Assembly: GCA_020137815.1 (NCBI GenBank)
Contig: CM035360.1
Location: 5,033,121-5,097,120, forward strand
DNA from: Hormiphora californensis
Lineage: Eukaryota; Ctenophora; Tentaculata; Cydippida; Pleurobrachiidae
DNA: 64,000 bases
Reading direction: 5' to 3'
Shown here in pieces: positions 16,149-27,599 of this stretch. Position 1 is the stretch's first letter. Every line of letters begins with the position of its first letter. The translations under genes and the position numbers were made by a program. The notes beneath the pieces were generated by a model, which worked only from the letters and a program-made list of their open reading frames with translations, was not told where the DNA came from and ran no database searches.

Positions 16149-16246
16149 TTGAACTAAACTTCCTTGTTTTTATTTGTAAACAGCTCCTCCTGGTGAGTAG
16201 AGCACTATCCGAGGCAAGGACAATCAGCTATATGTCCATGGAACAA

Positions 16247-17627
16247 TTAAATGTAACCATGGTAACATGCTTGTCTTGTTCAGACTCTTGCGCGGCCGAA
16301 CGGTTCATTTGAATACTAGATACAGATGTCAATATGTCATCATCATACTATTATTAAAGCAAATAGGGAAATCCCATGTCCCGTTTTTTTAACCAAATAT
16401 GGCACAAAATTCCTGGAAATGGCCTTTTGCACGTGTTGTCCCTAGAGGGACCCTGGCAACCTGCCAGCTTGAGCCTTAAACTGCACGTGCATCCTTGATT
16501 CATCTCTCTGCCGGTTGTGTGCTTGATCGTTTGCTCGATTTGATCTGTTCACCACGTTTCGTGAACATGACTACTCAACTTCAACACAATCGCCAGTGAG
16601 TTTGGAGGAGCCATATGTCCCAAACTGGCGTTGACGCCTATAGACTACGTGATAGAATCCTACAAAAGAGGTGATTATTATTCAAAAAAAGTTGTCAACA
16701 CACGTAATAACAAAGTATCAATGGCACTAATAAGAAATGACAGTAATACGTGAAAGTATTTTGGAGATGGTGTGAACAATGAAAGTATTTTGCCAATGTA
16801 CTCCTTCATAAAATACTTCAGGACCTGGCAAAAGAGGACCCGTGGTTTTTCTGTTGAAAGAATCCCTGTGGTTAATTTACTGATTTTATAAATTTCAAAT
16901 GATACTACACTATTTGCTTAGTTTACTGTATGACCATCCCTGACATTCGCCCGTAGGGCGAGCGGGCTTACTAGTGGTGTATAATGATGGCTATTATATA
17001 GGATTGTGTCAGCTCCCCCTGGATAGTGAGACTGAGTAGCAACTGTTGTATTGAGAGAAGAGAGAGAGAGAACAGGAAATTTTAGCGAAATCTTTTGATG
17101 GGGGGAGGTAAAAGATCAAAGGTGTTTACCGACTGGATTACTACATAATATAAGGAAGTTACAAAAACTGCACTATGTTATAACTTGGTTTACAATAACT
17201 GCTTCAAATATTAGGCATCCATAAGTAGTGCTATCACGTTATGCTATCATTTGGCCGCAACATTTTTAGTACCAATCAAGACGTATTTGATCAATCTCTG
17301 TTCATTCCTCTCAGAGCATTGGCCTGACAGGTTCATTCTGTTCCCCGTCCAAAATTGCCCCTCATTTCCATAGAAGTGTTTTTCCACATGGAACCGACAA
17401 TTACATATAGAACCCGGTAGAACTGCAGCAACTCGAACAAAAAGGAAGTAGGCATCTTAATTTGAGAGCTCGAGTGAGGTCGAAGGGCATTGGGTTGGGA
17501 TCTCTCTCTCTCCCTCTCTCCATTTGTCAACTATCTCGATCCATAGATCAGCCTCATATACCACAAGCAGTAAGGCAGGAAGTCACTCGAATAAGAGGTC
17601 CCCTCTCTCATTCCCTCTCTCCCTCTC

Positions 17628-17667
<40 letters not shown>

Positions 17668-17734
17668 CCTCTCTCTCTCCCTCTCTCTCCCTCTCTCTCC
17701 CTCTCTCTTTCTCTATCTCTCTCGCTCTCTCTTC

Positions 17735-17772
<38 letters not shown>

Positions 17773-17832
17773 CCTCTCTCTCCCTCTCCCTCTCCTCTCT
17801 CTCCCTCTCTCTCCCTCTCTCCTCCCTGCTAT

Positions 17833-17885
<53 letters not shown>

Positions 17886-19424
17886 TCCTCTCTCTCTCCC
17901 TCTCTCTCTCCTCTCTCTCCTCTCTCTCTCCTCTCCTCTCTATCCTCTCTCTCTCTCTTCTCTATCTCTCTCTCTCTCTATCTCCCTATTCTCTCTCCCT
18001 CTCTCTCCCTCTCTCTCCCTCTCTCTCTCTCCCTATCTTCTCTCTCTCCCTGGCTCAGTTCCGGTAGAGATCAATTGCACACGTGTGTAAGGTGTATAAC
18101 ATAGAGGGGGCTCATGCTCACTATTATAACACGTGCCCATATATGTGTTCCTCAAATGTCACGTGGGGTGCATGTCCCTTCTATCCTTGATTATCCCAGC
18201 CCTCTCTGCAGTCAAAACAGGGTCCAAAAAAGTTTTCGATATGGGAAACTGATCATACACAGAACATTATGGCACGTCAAATAACACAACTATGCATCCT
18301 CGGACGATAATCGTGTGCATGTGATCAACTGCATCTCAGGAGGTGTCAGGGGGAAGCTGCAGATAGCAATCACACTTTATGAAGTTACTGGTGACCGGAC
18401 TGATATAGTGATAAAGCCACCCGACTTCCCATGAAATAGACGTTGGTAAAAGTCCCTCTCCCTCTCCCTCTATCTCTCTCTATCTCACTCTCTCTCTCTC
18501 TCCCTATCGCAGATCTCCGATGGCTTCACTCCAGTGTCATCTTTATAGGAGTTCACGTAACTCGGTTTACACACACAATAAACATCGCCTACCAGCTACT
18601 GCTATAGGTCTAGAATCAATACGACGTCTAGCAGCCGAGTGCCGACATAAAACCCTAGTAACTACAACTAAACAAGTCATGACTTATTGTAGTTGTTAGT
18701 GACAAGTGTCAAGTACTACTTGTCAAGTAGTGACAATATGTTCCCGTATATTGCTGCATTATCTGCAGAAGGGTGCCCGAAACCAGCCAAACGGTGTCAC
18801 GGGAAACATGCTGAATCAATCACAGAATATAGCACTTTTACAATTGTGTTCTATCAGTTGTAACAGAATGATAATTTTCAATGTTTCATAGTGTATCATG
18901 AGCTGCCCAGCTATAGGTGTTTCATGAGGCGTTCCGTGGAAGTTGGAGCTAATTGAATCTAAATATATTTCTATTCTAAATGTATCTAAATCTATTGTTA
19001 TTCTAAATGTCTTATCTATATTATAAAGCAGAGAACCTTGCAAGACAAAATTTGGGGGAGGGGGTTTTAGGGTTTGCACGTGGAAAATTGACGTGTTGTT
19101 AGGGATGTTGGTTGGTGGGGGGTTCTGGGGAGTTGCCATGATGGTGGGCAAGAGTTTAATACTGCACGTGCATGTTGTTGGGTGTTTTATTGCGTGTTCC
19201 TGTCGTGTTTTGTGGTGCTTGGCCATCTACTGCTGCGGCCCCGATGAATGCCTCAGCTTTTCTACCAATTCGTATCCCAGCTTTAATAACTCTACACAGC
19301 TCCAGTTCTACGGATCTTTATCACCTGATTCGGTATGTTCTTCAGCTGCAGTACTCTAAAGACTTCCCTGTACCAGCTTCCATTATATTCACCAGCCCGA
19401 TATGAAGACGGCGACAGAGAGAAA

Positions 19425-19523
<99 letters not shown>

Positions 19524-20922
19524 AGGGAATCGAATGATGGGGTGAGAGGGATAGAGAGAGAGGGGGATAGGGGATAGATGGAGACTATCCATTGGAGAGG
19601 GGACAGGGAAAGAGAGGGAGATGGAGAGGGGGAGAGAGAGACATGGAGACGGGGGGGGGGGTTGTTGTAGGACTCCAATTGGCTGTAAGGGGGTTATGGG
19701 GTGACTTGGTCAACATAGCGGGGGCGGGGGGAAGGAGGGTGTTGAGGAATGAGTATTCAATAATGTGGGGCGAGAGCAGTCAGTAGATATTGAGAGAATT
19801 CGATAGGGGTGTGGGAGTCAGTAGGGGGCGAGAGTAGTTTTGGGTCTTTTGCCTGGGCTCTCTAGTTCTCCTAAATTTAAAATGCTAACTTTGGGAAAGT
19901 GCCCAAAATTAAAACACCTGCACTATTATATATGGTGCTCTTCAAACAGTGCAGGTTGCATGATCTCGCAAGAGAAACTAAGTAGTAATGATCAGTATGA
20001 CAGCAATTTATTATACAGAATAAAGCTACAGATATGCGCTCAGTAAAGCAATGGAAGTTCATTCATTCTACTGCATGCAGTGCGATGGACGATGGTTCTT
20101 CTTATCCTGCATACTTTTATCACACAGCTTTTATCACGGTACGTGCAGCACCATTTGCTTCCTGCTGAACACGTATCAATGAGATTATAGAAAAAGAGAG
20201 GAGACGAGAGAGAGAGAGGAGGCTCGAGAGAGAGGAGAGGAGAGAGAGAGAGAGAGCGAGAAGGGAGAAGAGAGAGAGAGAGCTCTCTCTATCTCTCGAG
20301 AGAGCCCTCTCTCTCTCGCTCTCTCCTCTCTCTCTCTCTCCTCTCTCTCCCTCTCTCTCTCTCTCTCATCTCTTCCTATCTCTCTCTCTCTCTCACTCTC
20401 ACCTCATATCATGCTCATGGTTGTGCAGCACTACTAAGATGCTTCCTTCTTGAGTGACTGCAACTCCCTTCTCATGCACCCGTTTCCTCAACTCGAAATG
20501 ATAATGTTAGAAATACCATACTCCCAACCTAGTTTTATAATGAGCTTATTATCGTGTTATTTTACCTTATTTTTACTTTATCATACATAAATTCAGGTTC
20601 AAATAAGGTTTATAACCCAGAACATGAGTGGCTTTTAGGGGGCGATCGGATCTCCTAACATCTCTCTACCGACAATATTTTCACTCTCCCATGTTTATTC
20701 TCAAAGAGGGCCCCATGTGCAGTTGGTAATGAAATTGCCCCTCCGCACAAGCAATACTAGGCGTGACTTCGTTCTAACATGTGCAGAGCGGAAGTTATAA
20801 ACCTTACTAAAATGTGCCAAATAGCATGTGTATGGACCACGTTGGATGCCCTCAAAGGGGCCAAAACGTGTCTTTTGTGGAGTAACAGGAAAGGGTCGAA
20901 CTATGTCTTAACCCTCCTTTTA
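16247..20922. other. Intergenic DNA, no gene seen
   Basis: No recognisable coding sequence. A CT-rich satellite tract fills about 17600-18050. (GA)n lies at about 19420-19515. A GA/CT palindromic tract with centres near 20282 and 20300 occupies about 20195-20400. Long open frames are low-complexity Ser/Leu or Arg/Glu reads through these tracts. Confidence 0.65.
17600..18050. repeat. CT-rich microsatellite tract, about 450 bp
   Basis: Nearly pure pyrimidine on the plus strand, mostly CTCTCTCCCTCTC variants. The two long overlapping plus frames here are artefacts of this composition. Confidence 0.9.
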
Positions 20923-22271
20923 GGCCAGTCATATGACGTCGATATATCGCTGAAAAAGGAAGTAATTGATCTAAAAGCGATTCCACTTCCAGGGCCCTCC
21001 AATGGGTCTCTACAACCACCAAAAAAATTTACCGCGGGTACCGCGATGGAGAAATCGGTCATTTCCGGGTTTATTTTGCACCTGCATAAATATAGGCTAG
21101 GACGAATGCGATATACGGTAAAAACCGTCTTTGGAAACATGTAGAAAAGAAATCAAGGGCACTAAAGTGTGTAGCGTCCTCGCATTAGTGGGGGTAGGTG
21201 CTGGAATTAAGTCTCTATCTTATCAGGTTAATTAGATAATTGGATAATTAGATGGGCACATAGCCGTTTTATGGTTATACGGTAAAAACCATATTTGGAA
21301 AGGAGTAGAGGAAAAACCGAGGGTACTAGAGTGATCAGCGTCCTCGAATTAGTGGGGGTAGGTACCAAAATTAAGTTCCTATCTCATCGCGTTAATTAGA
21401 TAATTGGATAATTAGGTATGCACATAACCGTTTTTAGGTTACATGGCTATAGCCACTTAGGAATGGTTTAGAGACTTTTCATTGGTGCCATTTTGTAGGC
21501 AATAGCCAAGTTATGGGGGGTCGACGTCGGACTTTTAAGCTCTATATTCAACCGTTTAGCCGTTATTTGGCATATAAGGTGCTCAAAATGAGCAAAAAAG
21601 CGGTAAAAAGACCGATTTTGAGCACCTTTAAAGCCATATAACGGCTAAATGGTTGAATATAGAGCTTAAAAGTCCGACTTCGACCCCCCATAACTTGGCT
21701 ATTGCCTACAAAATGGCACCAATGAAAAGTCTCTAAACCATTCCTAAGTGGCTATAGCCATGTAACCTAAAAACGGTTATGCGCATACCTAATTATCCAA
21801 TTATCTAATTAACACGATGAGATAGGAACTTAATTTGGGTACCTACCCCCACTAATTCGAGGACGCTGATCACTCTAGTACCCTCGGTTTTTTCTCTACT
21901 CCTTTCCAAAGATGGTTTTTACCGTATAACCATAAAACGGCTATGTGCGCATCTAATTATCCAATTATCTAATTAACCTGATAAGATAGAGACTTAATTC
22001 CAGCACCTACCCCCACTAATGCGAGGACGCTACACACTTTAGTGCCCTTGATTTCTTTTCTACTTGTTTCCAAAGACGGTTTTTACCGTATATCGCATTC
22101 GTCCTAGGCTATCTTTATGCAGGTGCAAAATAAACCCGGAAATGACCGATTTCTCCATCGCGGTACCCGCGGTAAATTTTTTTGGTGGCTGTAGAGACCC
22201 ATTGGAGTGCCCTGGAAGTGGAATCGCTTTTAGATCAATTAGTTCCATTTCACAACGTCATATGACTGGCC
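20923..22271. mobile_element. Long fold-back element, 1349 bp, arms about 660 bp
   Basis: Almost the whole element is a palindrome. The left arm 20923-21589 and right arm 21615-22271 are near-identical reverse complements around a 25-bp centre. The ends read GGCCAGTCATATGACGT, with TA outside on both sides. Inside each arm is a diverged tandem duplication of about 163 bp (left copies roughly 21116-21278 and 21279-21441), containing AAGTCTCTATCTTATCAGG-like and ATTAGATAATTGGATAATTA blocks. No frame resembles a transposase; the 79-121-residue frames in the arms look incidental. It is a MITE or fold-back transposon of unknown family. Confidence 0.8.
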
Positions 22272-22616
22272 TATTTACAATTATACAGAAGAGCAGGGGG
22301 GGGGGTCAAACTTGGCATGAATAAACAAAGAAACCCGTGATAGGTCGAGAGAAAGAGGGAAACTGGAGAGATATAGACTATATATAGAGGGAGGGAGAGT
22401 GGGTAAGATCGAAAAAAGAGGTGAAAAAAGCTCCAAGGATATTGTATTAAATATGCACTGAACTGCTGTAGACATCACCCACTCACTTCATACACACACA
22501 ACACCCACACACATGACCAAGCCTGTACGACAGGTTATTGATCACCGGCTGTATTGCAGCACGAGAGAGCCGTCACTAGTATCGTGCAAGGATCCGAAGA
22601 TCATGATAACAATTAA

Positions 22617-22759
22617 TATGACGTGATCAACTGCTATAGCCCAACTGTTCATTCTGAGAATTCTGATACAAAGATATTATTTGCCGTACTGGCAAATAAT
22701 ATCTTTGTATCAGAATTCTCAGAATGAACATTTGGGCTATAGCAGTTGATCACGTCATA
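22617..22759. mobile_element. 143-bp palindromic MITE with TTAA duplication
   Basis: Near-perfect inverted repeat. Both arms carry TATGACGTGATCAACTGCTA and then GCCCAA, and meet at TTTGCCGTACTGGCAAA near 22688. TTAA is present on both sides at 22613-22616 and 22760-22763. A TTAA target is typical of the piggyBac superfamily; the termini are not the classical CCC type, so the family is an inference. Confidence 0.7.
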
Positions 22760-22763
22760 TTAA

Positions 22764-23619
22764 AAAAGCTCCCATGGCCCGGAAAACGCACCAATTCACG
22801 AAACACTTTACAACAATTGTGTAGCCAGAGAAAATTACAAAAACTACCAACCGGCACGACAAAAATAGAGATGCTGGAGAGATGCCAGGTGCTATAAATT
22901 CGACAATTGAAGAAACGCCAACACGCTTGACAGAAGAAGGGATGGGAGGAGGGTAATGTGTGGAATTCACACACACACAACGTCACCACTAACGAGATGC
23001 TGAGTTACACTGTGGCCAATGTGGCGCTAACATAATTCATTCCTCTTTATCATGTATGAGAGAGTAGTAATAAAGAGTTCTCTTCTGTATTATTATAATA
23101 GAGACAAGATTCTCTCGAGAGATGCCTGAAAAGTTTTCTATCCGGAGTTTCATAGCAAAACCCGGATGGGAAAAGTCTGAAAATAGTATCCTGAGAATAT
23201 GTTTTAAAAACGTACGAGGTTTTAATACCCAGCTGAGCTGAGAAAGGGAAAGTTCAGCAGCCGTGACTCCAGCTTGTACTAGGGTAAATGGAATATTGGG
23301 AACTAAACGGAGTGAATATTTTAAAGAAATGGCGTAACTGCAGCAAGAACAATGCAATTTTCACGTACTTTGAGGTTTATTTCCATACAAGGGTATAGTT
23401 AACTTTCTAAAACCACAACCACCTTCTTTTTCACGCAGCACGTTGCTGCAGTTGACAGATCATGGGGGAAGCAGAAGCGGTACGATATTGGGTAATACCC
23501 ATGGAAACGGGGAGGTGCACAAATTTCTCAAATACCAACACTGATATGAGCAGCTGAACTTTCTCTCATGATTTTGTTGACAGTTACTTTTCTAGTACTG
23601 TACTTTTTACTTATCTTGC
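22764..23619. other. Intergenic DNA, no gene seen
   Basis: Open frames of 73-106 codons on the minus strand show no recognisable motif and no supporting splice context. No repeat structure stands out. Confidence 0.5.
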
Positions 23620-23621
23620 CA

Positions 23622-23760
23622 TATGTAACATATACATATATGTAACATATACATATATGTAACATATACATACTTATCTTGCCATATGTAACATATACAT
23701 ATATGTAACATATACATATATGTAACATATACATATATGTAACATATACATATATGTAAC
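23622..23760. repeat. 17-bp AT-rich tandem repeat
   Basis: Repeated ATATGTAACATATACAT, in two blocks separated by ACTTATCTTGCC. It ends exactly at the start of the palindrome at 23759. Confidence 0.85.
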
Positions 23761-23867
23761 AGCTGACCATATTATATGCGAATTACTGACTGTCAAGATT
23801 TATATCGATAACAGTTATCGATATAAATCTTGACAGTCAGTAATTCGCATATAATATGGTCAGCTGT
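23759..23867. repeat. Perfect 109-bp palindrome
   Basis: ACAGCTGACCATATTATATG at the left and its reverse complement at the right, meeting at CGATAACAGTTATCG. There are essentially no mismatches, which suggests a recent origin or strong constraint. No target duplication is evident because the left side abuts the tandem repeat. Confidence 0.85.
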
Positions 23868-25038
23868 AAAAGAGAAGGAGAGAGAGAGAAGTTTTAAGAA
23901 GTGACTGGAAGGCGAAGAAAAACACCTACAATCAATAATCTTAGACTTAGTCGGTATTATACGAAACGGCAACATGAACAAACGATTAAGGAGCCACTGA
24001 CAGGCGTTCATTTAGCCAGTTCCTAGTATAGAAAATGGGTCTGAAACGTATCAACGTTGGACAAGTTTCAGTTTCAACCATAGAGCTAGACTGCAGACTC
24101 TTATCTGAATCTCAGTAGTAGGTACGTTCTACTTATTTGAAAACGAAACTGAGAGAACAACGCAAAAAGAGAAAACGGCAAATTACACACAGAAATAATA
24201 ACGACAAATTCATTGTACTACTGCTGCAGCCTGCACACGCTGCTATAACTGTGTACTACATATCACACACACAATGTAGCCACACTGTCGCCATTCAGTT
24301 CGCGTTAGAGATAACGCGTGGTACATTCACATACCGAATTCACAATTTAATTGCAAGAGTGGCATTTTAAAATATTTGAAGTGTGACCTTTCCCGATTGA
24401 AGTTGGACCTGAGGAACATTGCAAGTTGGACTTGTGGAATGTGGGATACTTGTTGGGCGAGGGCAGAGATCTCCTTGCCCTGGCAGCATTGCAGCAACTC
24501 GTGGTGAATCTTATTTCCATCTTGTAGTGAAAGAAGCGGGTGATATAGAGCTGGAGTCGAGCCATGACCTTGTTGACCTACTGACTACTCTTCTAGGTGT
24601 CACAGTAGGCAGTTTGACGTCAATCACAAAGGTTAAAGCCCTCCCTCTCCCCCTCCTGGCCCTCTCTCTCCAAGATATTTTAGCACTCTCCTTGTACATA
24701 TCCCTTGTACGCACTCTGTGCCCCTCTGTTATACCCTCCCACGTTATCACCACAGGCACCCAAATAGCAAAGAAAGGCGCGCGTAATTTGTTTTGCGCGT
24801 AGCAATGTGCGCCGCGCGCGACCGTGTGAAGTTTAAATTTGAGAATTTCAAAATTTCGCAAATCATCAAAATTTAAAATTTTTAATTTCTTGTAACGTCG
24901 TCGATTTTCAATAAAGTCTTGCCTTTCGGCTTTTTCTCACTCAGACAAAGATGTATACACTTCTTCTTCTCTAAAAGAGTGAACTAGCTAGACAGACCAA
25001 TGGCTTCTGGACTCTGGGCTCTCAGACCCCGGATCTGG
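23868..25038. other. Intergenic DNA, no gene seen
   Basis: Opposed open frames at 24419-24802 (+) and 24511-24861 (-) overlap each other and match nothing I recognise. A GCGCGC-rich patch lies at 24777-24825, followed by an A/T-rich stretch to about 24900. Confidence 0.5.
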
Positions 25039-25046
25039 GGGCTGGG

Positions 25047-25474
25047 CAGGGCTGGCTCCAGCCCGATATTTCTGGGGGGGTGGAGTGGCCGAGGGCCACT
25101 GTTCCCTAATAGTAGCATATGCGACCGGAGCGCCCGAAGGGCGCGTAGGGAGCTCCGCCGGGGGGGGTTTAGGGGTCCAGGGGGCCAAACCCCCTGAAAT
25201 TTTTTACTAAATAAAGCAAATTCTAGGGGTTTTAATCATTTGTGACGTCTACTTTCTAGATTTATGAATGCTACAAAATACTCTCTCTCCCTCTCTCTCA
25301 CTCAGTGATGTTCACTAGGTGATCTGTCAAAAATTCCTGAAATTTTACTAAAATTTTTGTATATTTGGGGTGGTTTCCCGATCCAAATGGTCTCAGACAG
25401 TCTTGGCAGCTTCGCTGTCAAGAATTTTTGGGGGGGTGCGCACCCCCTGCACCCCCCACCTGGAGCCAGCCCTG
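25047..25474. mobile_element. Non-autonomous hAT-like element, 428 bp
   Basis: The terminal inverted repeat CAGGGCTGGCTCCAG starts the element and its reverse complement ends it. The 8-bp sequence GGGCTGGG occurs directly on both sides (25039-25046 and 25475-25482). The 8-bp duplication and CAGGG start are typical of hAT elements. No transposase frame is present. Confidence 0.8.
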
Positions 25475-25804
25475 GGGCTGGGCTCTGGCAGCCCTGGCGG
25501 CTGGCTCGCCGAATCAGTGAATGTATAAACTATAAAATACACGACAACGGACAACGACTTTGAATTTATTGATTCTCAATTAATCAAAATCACATATCTC
25601 TAACCCACACTTATATTTCACAGTTCATGTCAACTACATCTGCAAGTTCAATCTCACCATCAAATTGTACACCGTACCTGCAGTATCTACACCATCATCT
25701 ACATCTGCATCACACGGCACGGGCAACCATCCAAACTCAGTTGATCATCTCCTATCCAATCCGTTTTCAAATCGCTGCCAAGCGAGGCATTATCTGAGTA
25801 GTAG

Positions 25805-26217
25805 TTGTCAACGAGAAAGGTGAGCTGGAAGAGCGTGAGTGGTAGCAGAGGAGCAGCCGGGGTTCATGAAGAGTTAAAGAAGGCATTGTTATCCCTGGGC
25901 GATGTTACTATTGTTGGTGTCTCGTTCGATGGAGCAACATGTCGGGATGTGATCGGGGCCTTTCTGGACGTATCCGTGCTGATGTTCCAACGACCGTAAA
26001 CGTGCAATGTGCTGCTCAGAGGACACAGGTGCAGTGTAATCTAGTACTGGAACAGGGCCTCAGGGATGTCACCGAAGTTGAGGAGCTAGCACTCTACCTT
26101 GCCCAACTGAGTAAGTTTTTCCGATCGAGTCATGTAACGACCCATGCTCTGGGAGGCATCACCCGTCCGCCTGAGGCTGGGAAGACGAGATGGAATACAC
26201 AATATAGGTTGGGATAG
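25805..26217 (+). pseudogene. Degenerate hAT-type transposase fragment
   Basis: Two overlapping frames give pieces resembling the catalytic part of TTF/ZMYM-like hAT transposases. The first reads LGDVTIVGVSFDGATCRDVI. After a frame change comes VQCAAQRTQVQCNLVLEQGL, then AQLSKFFRSSHVTTHA and finally KTRWNTQY, which resembles the TRWNS region of the family. Frame shifts and the missing rest mark it as a relic. A near-identical segment (GTGTAATCTAGTAYTGGAAC and on) recurs at 29901-29937, suggesting a second copy of the same element. Confidence 0.45.
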
Positions 26218-26238
26218 ATCGCTGCACAAGTTGGGAAA

Positions 26239-26718
26239 ATGGAATCGGTGTATTGGCCCCAGGGTCAGAAAAATCTTCCGCTTCAGCTCAAGGAACTATT
26301 ACACTGGTGTGCCTCATCCCATCTTTCCCTTATTCTCACAGGTGACTTCAATGCTCATCACTCTAGCTGGGGAAACTCCACAAATGTAAGAGGGATACAA
26401 CTCAGAGACCTCCTTGACTCCCACCAAGTGTCAGTAGTTAATACTCCAGGTACCATCACAAGGGAACAAGGTTCAAGCCAGTCAACATTGGACCTCACAA
26501 TTGTCAGCAACGACCTTTTAAGGAAGTTGTGTAACTGGCAAGTATCATCCTCAAGAAATGGCTCAGACCACTACCCAATTTCATTCGACCTCAATAAGCA
26601 TCAAGATCATCCAGGGAATGCTACTTCATCTAAAAAGATCATCAGGACAGAAATAGAGGTGATGAAAGCCAATCTTGCCACTGAGTTAAACATCCACTCA
26701 CTCAAACCTGCTGAATAA
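26239..26718 (+). pseudogene. LINE endonuclease (EEP-type) fragment
   Basis: A single open frame of 159 codons contains LILTGDFNAHHSSWGN, LDLTIVSND and SDHYPISFDL. These are the central and C-terminal motifs of the endonuclease/exonuclease/phosphatase domain of non-LTR retrotransposons of the CR1/Jockey kind. The N-terminal motifs and the whole reverse transcriptase are missing. The fragment is bounded by a near-direct repeat: 26204-26244 on the left and 26718-26755 on the right (ATAGGTTGGGATA, then TCGCTGCAC, then TTGGGAAAATGGAA). It is a fragment and cannot be active. Confidence 0.75.
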
Positions 26719-26741
26719 TAGGTTGGGATATATCGCTGCAC

Positions 26742-27111
26742 TTGGGAAAATGGAAACAGAAAGAACTGGTTATGGGAAGTTTGATTCAACAACACGTGCC
26801 AAGTGTGTTGAAGAAACAGACACAGAAAAATATATGGTCTGGTACCGGGTATAACAACTTCTCCCGTATATCTGAAGACCTCGAGAGGCATGCCTCAACC
26901 AAGAACCATATAGCTGCTGCGGTTAATTTCAAAAAGGTTTTGAAGAGGACTTACGAATCTGAACAGGGAACCATCCAACACATGAACGCGGAAAACATAG
27001 TAGAATACAATCTAGAGGTGGAGAAAACCGGATCTCAAAATGATGTTTGAAGTTGCTATAAAGCTGGGCATCCTGGCATCACTGCTGTCTAAATCTTCTA
27101 AAGGGCACGTC
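26742..27111 (+). pseudogene. TTF-zinc-finger hAT transposase, N-terminal remnant
   Basis: Residues NIWSGTGYNNFSRISEDLER followed by HASTKNHIAAA resemble the His half of the TTF-type zinc finger at the start of ZMYM-like hAT transposases. The following IVEYNLEVEKTG does not obviously fit. The frame shifts at about 27040 and continues as IKLGILASLLSKSSKGHV, where the element at 27112-29806 interrupts it. Reading on after that element (FRLSSLRNELVYF, CNGLPDSAPLV) keeps a plausible frame, so the TIR element landed inside this older relic. The family assignment is tentative. Confidence 0.4.
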
Positions 27112-27599
27112 GGGGGGGTTCCAACCTATTTGTTGTACGTTTGTACGGAAAAAAACAAGCCTTTCCTCAAACAAAAAAATACAAAAAAATACAAAAAAGT
27201 ACAAAAAAGTACAAAAAAATACAAAAAAATAAAACGGGGTATAAATGATTAAACAAAGCTTTTCTGATCGTTGAAACTTTAGTTTATGATCATAAATGTG
27301 TCATAAATTCCTATTAAACTGTGGTTTCATACAAAATTAGCAACTTTTTCTTATAATTGGAAGATAAAACATGTTTTAATCATGTTTTAATTGTTCTTTA
27401 TCAAAACACAAGGAAATATTCTATTCAAAATTTCCGAAATCTGAATCAATGATGTTTACTTTTTTGAATTTCGAATGAAAGATAATAAATACACGACAAA
27501 CGTTCCTAGGTGGTACATTGGTACAAAAGGAACCCGTCCATGAACTTTTACTAGGCACCCACCTCCATAATTTGTTGTACTTTTTTGTACTGTTTGTAC

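Larger units (their letters stand above)
14261..16230. mobile_element. Penelope-like retroelement insertion, inverted-repeat copy
   Basis: The insertion is flanked by a perfect 16-bp duplication, TATGTCCATGGAACAA, at 14245-14260 and 16231-16246. It consists of two near-identical arms of about 830 bp (14257-15086 and 15348-16176) in opposite orientation, separated by a 261-bp spacer present once. Each arm encodes the linker and GIY-YIG endonuclease end of a Penelope-like polyprotein, with a hammerhead ribozyme downstream. Only the right side also has the end of the reverse-transcriptase domain. Penelope-like elements are known for 5'-truncated, rearranged insertions with variable-length duplications and for carrying hammerhead ribozymes. 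The near-perfect identity of the arms suggests recent insertion. Confidence 0.85.

Noticed and set aside
20779-21144. 121-residue plus frame and its mirror at 22060-22248
   Set aside because: Both lie in the arms of the long palindrome, and mirror copies plus lack of motifs make coding unlikely.
24419-24861. Overlapping opposed frames of 127 and 116 codons
   Set aside because: Neither shows a recognisable domain and each is the shadow of the other.
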